Translations under genes and position numbers: made by a program
From: a virus
Reading direction: 5' to 3' (one strand)
Virus record (IMG/VR): IMGVR_UViG_3300021440_000138
Coordinates: 1 to 21,496 of that record
DNA: 21,496 nucleotides
In this document: positions 19,755 to 21,496 of the stretch, piece after piece
Layout: every line of letters begins with the position of its first letter
How positions within the stretch are numbered: the stretch's first letter is position 1
Notes under the pieces: generated by a model
Database searches by the model: none
Seen by the model: only the letters and a program-made list of their open reading frames with translations
Told to the model about the DNA's origin: nothing

Positions 19755-21496
19755 GCGATGACCCGTTCCTTGCTGCGCTGGGCGGTGCAGGCCCTCGCAA
19801 GCCGCACCCCATGGTCAACACCATGGTGCCGATCACGATTGCCAGCGAAAGCGCGGGCAACCCCAATGCCGTTAGCCCCAAGGGCGCGCGCGGGATCATG
19901 CAAGTCATGCCGGACACGGCACGCAATCCCGGCTTCGGTATCACGCCGTCTAACGGCACCCCGGAGGATACGGCGCGGGTAGGGCGCGAACATCTCTCCG
20001 CGATGATGGACCGCTACAATGGCAATCCCGCGCAGGCATGGGCTGCCTACAATTGGGGTCCGGGCAATCTCGACGGGGCTTTGGCGAAATACGGCGCGAA
20101 TTGGCTGGCCCACGCGCCTGCCGAAACGCAGGCCTATGTGCGCAAGAACATGGAGCGGCTTGGCGGCGATCAAGCACCAGCCGACATGGGCGATCCGAAT
20201 GACCCCTTCCTTAGCGCCCTCAATGGTGATAGAGGCCATGGCAATGCTTCAAATGTTCCTGCACCGTCTGCCGGGAATGCTGGCGGGTCTGGGCCTGACA
20301 ATGGCCGTCCTGTTTTTCCAGTCGCTGGTGATCCACTACAAAATCAGCAGCCGCAAGCGCAAGCGGGACCAGCGCAAGACAGCCCTTCGCGCATTGCCCA
20401 AATCGGACGCTTCGGCCACGATGTAATCTCCGGCGTTTTTAACGGCGTCGATGATGTAGTGGGGCAAGGCTTCGGTCTGGCTGCCCGTCTCGGTGATTTC
20501 ACCGGGATCACGCACGGCGCGCTTGATCGCCATGACCAGTTTCAGGAAGGGTATCAGAAAGGCAATGAAAAAGCCTTTTACGATCCGAATAGCTGGGCGC
20601 GGGCAGGCGGACGGGTAGGCGGCAACATCGCAGCCCTTGCCCCCGTCACCGCCCTGCGCCCGCTCCAGGCATTGGGCGCGGAAGGCAAGCTAGGCGCTAC
20701 ACTGGCGAAATATGGCGACTACGCGGCGCAGGGCGCTGCCGCTGGCACCGTCATGAGCGGCGGTCACGACATCGCTGAAAACGCCGCGCTGGGCGCTGTG
20801 ACGGCCCCGGTGCTGGGCGCTGCTATCGAAAAGGTTGCCGCGCCCGCGTTGGTATGGGCCGGAAGCAAGGCCATGGGCGCTGCCGAACCGGGGATTAATG
20901 CCGTCAAGGCATTGGCCGAGCGGATCAAGACGCGTTCGCAGGCCGCTAGCGAGATGGCCCCGGAAACGGGCCCCGCTGCCCCGAACGTTATGCCCGCCGA
21001 AGTGCGGCAAGGCATGGCAAAGATGCTTGAAAGCGGTGCATCTGCTGATGATGTCGCTACAGCCTATCCTTATTGGTCCGATGCCAAGGGAAACCGCGCT
21101 GTTATTTCATGGTGGGCGAATCACTTCCAAAAGGGCGGGAAGGGTCCGGTCAAATTTGCCGGGGAAGCGCCAAAGCCGAGCGATCCAGCCGGACAAGCCA
21201 CCCGCGAACAGCTTGCCGCCGCTATCGGGGATCGCGCGCAGAACCGGGGTATTTCGGCAACGCGCGAATTGCCGCAAGGCGTTGCGACCCGCGCCAGCGA
21301 ACTTGAAGCGCAGGGCGTTCCGAAAGGCGAGGCACTGCGCCAAGCCGATATTGAGGCAATCGGCGCAAAGCCTGCCGTTGCCCATGTCACGCGTTCGTTC
21401 GACGATATGCACGCGCTGGTTGAAGGGGCGAAGCATACCACGCCGGAAGGTGCAGCCCTGCGCGAACAACTTGGACAGAACAATGCCGCGCTGCAC
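19751..21496 (+). CDS. Large ejection-type protein with N-terminal lytic transglycosylase domain (3' end outside window)
   Basis: GTG 19751 overlaps the previous stop (GTGA), and the frame stays open for 582 codons to the window edge. Residues about 26-135 form an SLT-type lytic transglycosylase domain: catalytic Glu33 in SESAGNPNAVSPKGARGIMQ, and AAYNWGPGN at 98-106. This enzyme class cuts peptidoglycan between MurNAc and GlcNAc. A Gly/Pro/Gln linker (about 150-215) follows, then Ala/Gly-rich helical segments (GAVTAPVLGAAIEKVAAPAL) and charged regions. T7 gp16 likewise combines an N-terminal transglycosylase with a long ejection protein. DPFL-x-AL occurs twice (residues 4-10 and 151-157). 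The linker DNA also appears to encode a second protein in another frame. Confidence 0.85.
   Translation, partial: MSDDPFLAALGGAGPRKPHPMVNTMVPITIASESAGNPNAVSPKGARGIMQVMPDTARNPGFGITPSNGTPEDTARVGREHLSAMMDRYNGNPAQAWAAYNWGPGNLDGALAKYGANWLAHAPAETQAYVRKNMERLGGDQAPADMGDPNDPFLSALNGDRGHGNASNVPAPSAGNAGGSGPDNGRPVFPVAGDPLQNQQPQAQAGPAQDSPSRIAQIGRFGHDVISGVFNGVDDVVGQGFGLAARLGDFTGITHGALDRHDQFQEGYQKGNEKAFYDPNSWARAGGRVGGNIAALAPVTALRPLQALGAEGKLGATLAKYGDYAAQGAAAGTVMSGGHDIAENAALGAVTAPVLGAAIEKVAAPALVWAGSKAMGAAEPGINAVKALAERIKTRSQAASEMAPETGPAAPNVMPAEVRQGMAKMLESGASADDVATAYPYWSDAKGNRAVISWWANHFQKGGKGPVKFAGEAPKPSDPAGQATREQLAAAIGDRAQNRGISATRELPQGVATRASELEAQGVPKGEALRQADIEAIGAKPAVAHVTRSFDDMHALVEGAKHTTPEGAALREQLGQNNAALH
20244..20426 (+). 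CDS. Overprinted small membrane protein, holin-like candidate
   Basis: A 60-residue ORF lies out of frame inside the transglycosylase gene. ATG 20244 is eight bases after AGAGG (20231-20235); ATG 20238 is possible but too close. Residues 12-32 (GMLAGLGLTMAVLFFQSLVI and neighbours) form one membrane segment. Residues 33-53 hold ten Lys/Arg and one Asp, which by the positive-inside rule keeps the C-terminus in the cytoplasm. By hand count about 47 of 60 codons end in G or C, the genome's usual bias. The enclosing gene's frame over the same bases shows only about 25 of 61. The AGA codon that makes the Shine-Dalgarno is rare here. A lysis role is inferred from shape and position beside a cell-wall enzyme. 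It could instead be another membrane factor. Confidence 0.6.
   Translation: MLQMFLHRLPGMLAGLGLTMAVLFFQSLVIHYKISSRKRKRDQRKTALRALPKSDASATM

Noticed and set aside
19808-19828. Short palindrome ATGGT-caac-ACCAT near the transglycosylase start
   Set aside because: Only five pairs and explained by the codons for MVNTMV. A translation start at the internal ATG 19811 was not preferred because GTG 19751 has the operon-typical overlap.
20019-20243. Upstream extension of the overprinted ORF to ATG 20019
   Set aside because: This part is Arg/Pro-rich shadow sequence without coding bias. The bias switches only near 20238.
1-21496. CRISPR array, tRNA genes, integrase, transposase or defence genes
   Set aside because: No spaced direct repeats of CRISPR type, no cloverleaf-like stretch in the non-coding gaps, and no matching protein motifs were seen.

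Overview
The window is a compact, GC-rich (about 60% by eye), almost entirely plus-strand segment of a tailed, podovirus-type phage genome or a prophage of that type. The host is probably an alphaproteobacterium, possibly of the Sphingomonas group. That guess rests only on base composition and protein style and is weak. No integrase, repressor, tRNA, insertion sequence or CRISPR array was seen. Both ends of the window are cut inside genes.

Layout. (1) Positions 1-2180 end a replication module: a partial unknown gene, a DUF3987-type helicase/primase-like ATPase, and an 82-residue unknown protein. (2) Positions 2181-2381 are the only sizeable non-coding gap. It holds 10-bp repeats arranged as tandem pairs in both orientations around an AT/pyrimidine-rich core. 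(3) Positions 2382-4185 hold a 19-codon leader ORF, the small terminase subunit and the large terminase subunit. (4) Positions 4187-6065 are an accessory block between terminase and portal: a 57-residue protein, a beta-rich 150-residue protein and an SGNH-family esterase. Their genes share near-identical ribosome-binding leaders. (5) Positions 6058-13057 are head genes: a portal with a long C-terminal coiled coil, a repeat-containing beta protein, three small proteins, scaffold, major capsid protein and a capsid-associated protein. (6) Positions 13132-16384 are connector and tail genes: a protein with an HhH-like segment and an AT-hook-like tail, a small beta protein, an SU10-type adaptor and a nozzle/tail hub. 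(7) Positions 16384-21496 are a GNAT acetyltransferase, a micro-ORF, a methionine-rich protein, a protein ending in a Peptidase S74 chaperone domain, and two ejection-type proteins. The second of these starts with a lytic transglycosylase domain and runs off the window.

The genes work as one late transcription unit. Nearly every stop and start overlap (ATGA, GTGA, TAATG, TGATG), so translational coupling is likely. Terminase, portal, scaffold and capsid build and fill the head, adaptor and nozzle close it, and the ejection proteins are expected to carry DNA through the envelope.

The most unusual observation is a second, out-of-frame gene inside the transglycosylase gene (20244-20426). It has its own Shine-Dalgarno sequence and encodes a 60-residue protein with one membrane segment and a strongly basic tail. 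Over this stretch the genome's usual third-position GC bias follows the inner frame, not the host gene's frame. This points to an overprinted, possibly holin-like, small membrane protein. The second is the repeat cluster next to terS, which could be a replication origin or a packaging site.
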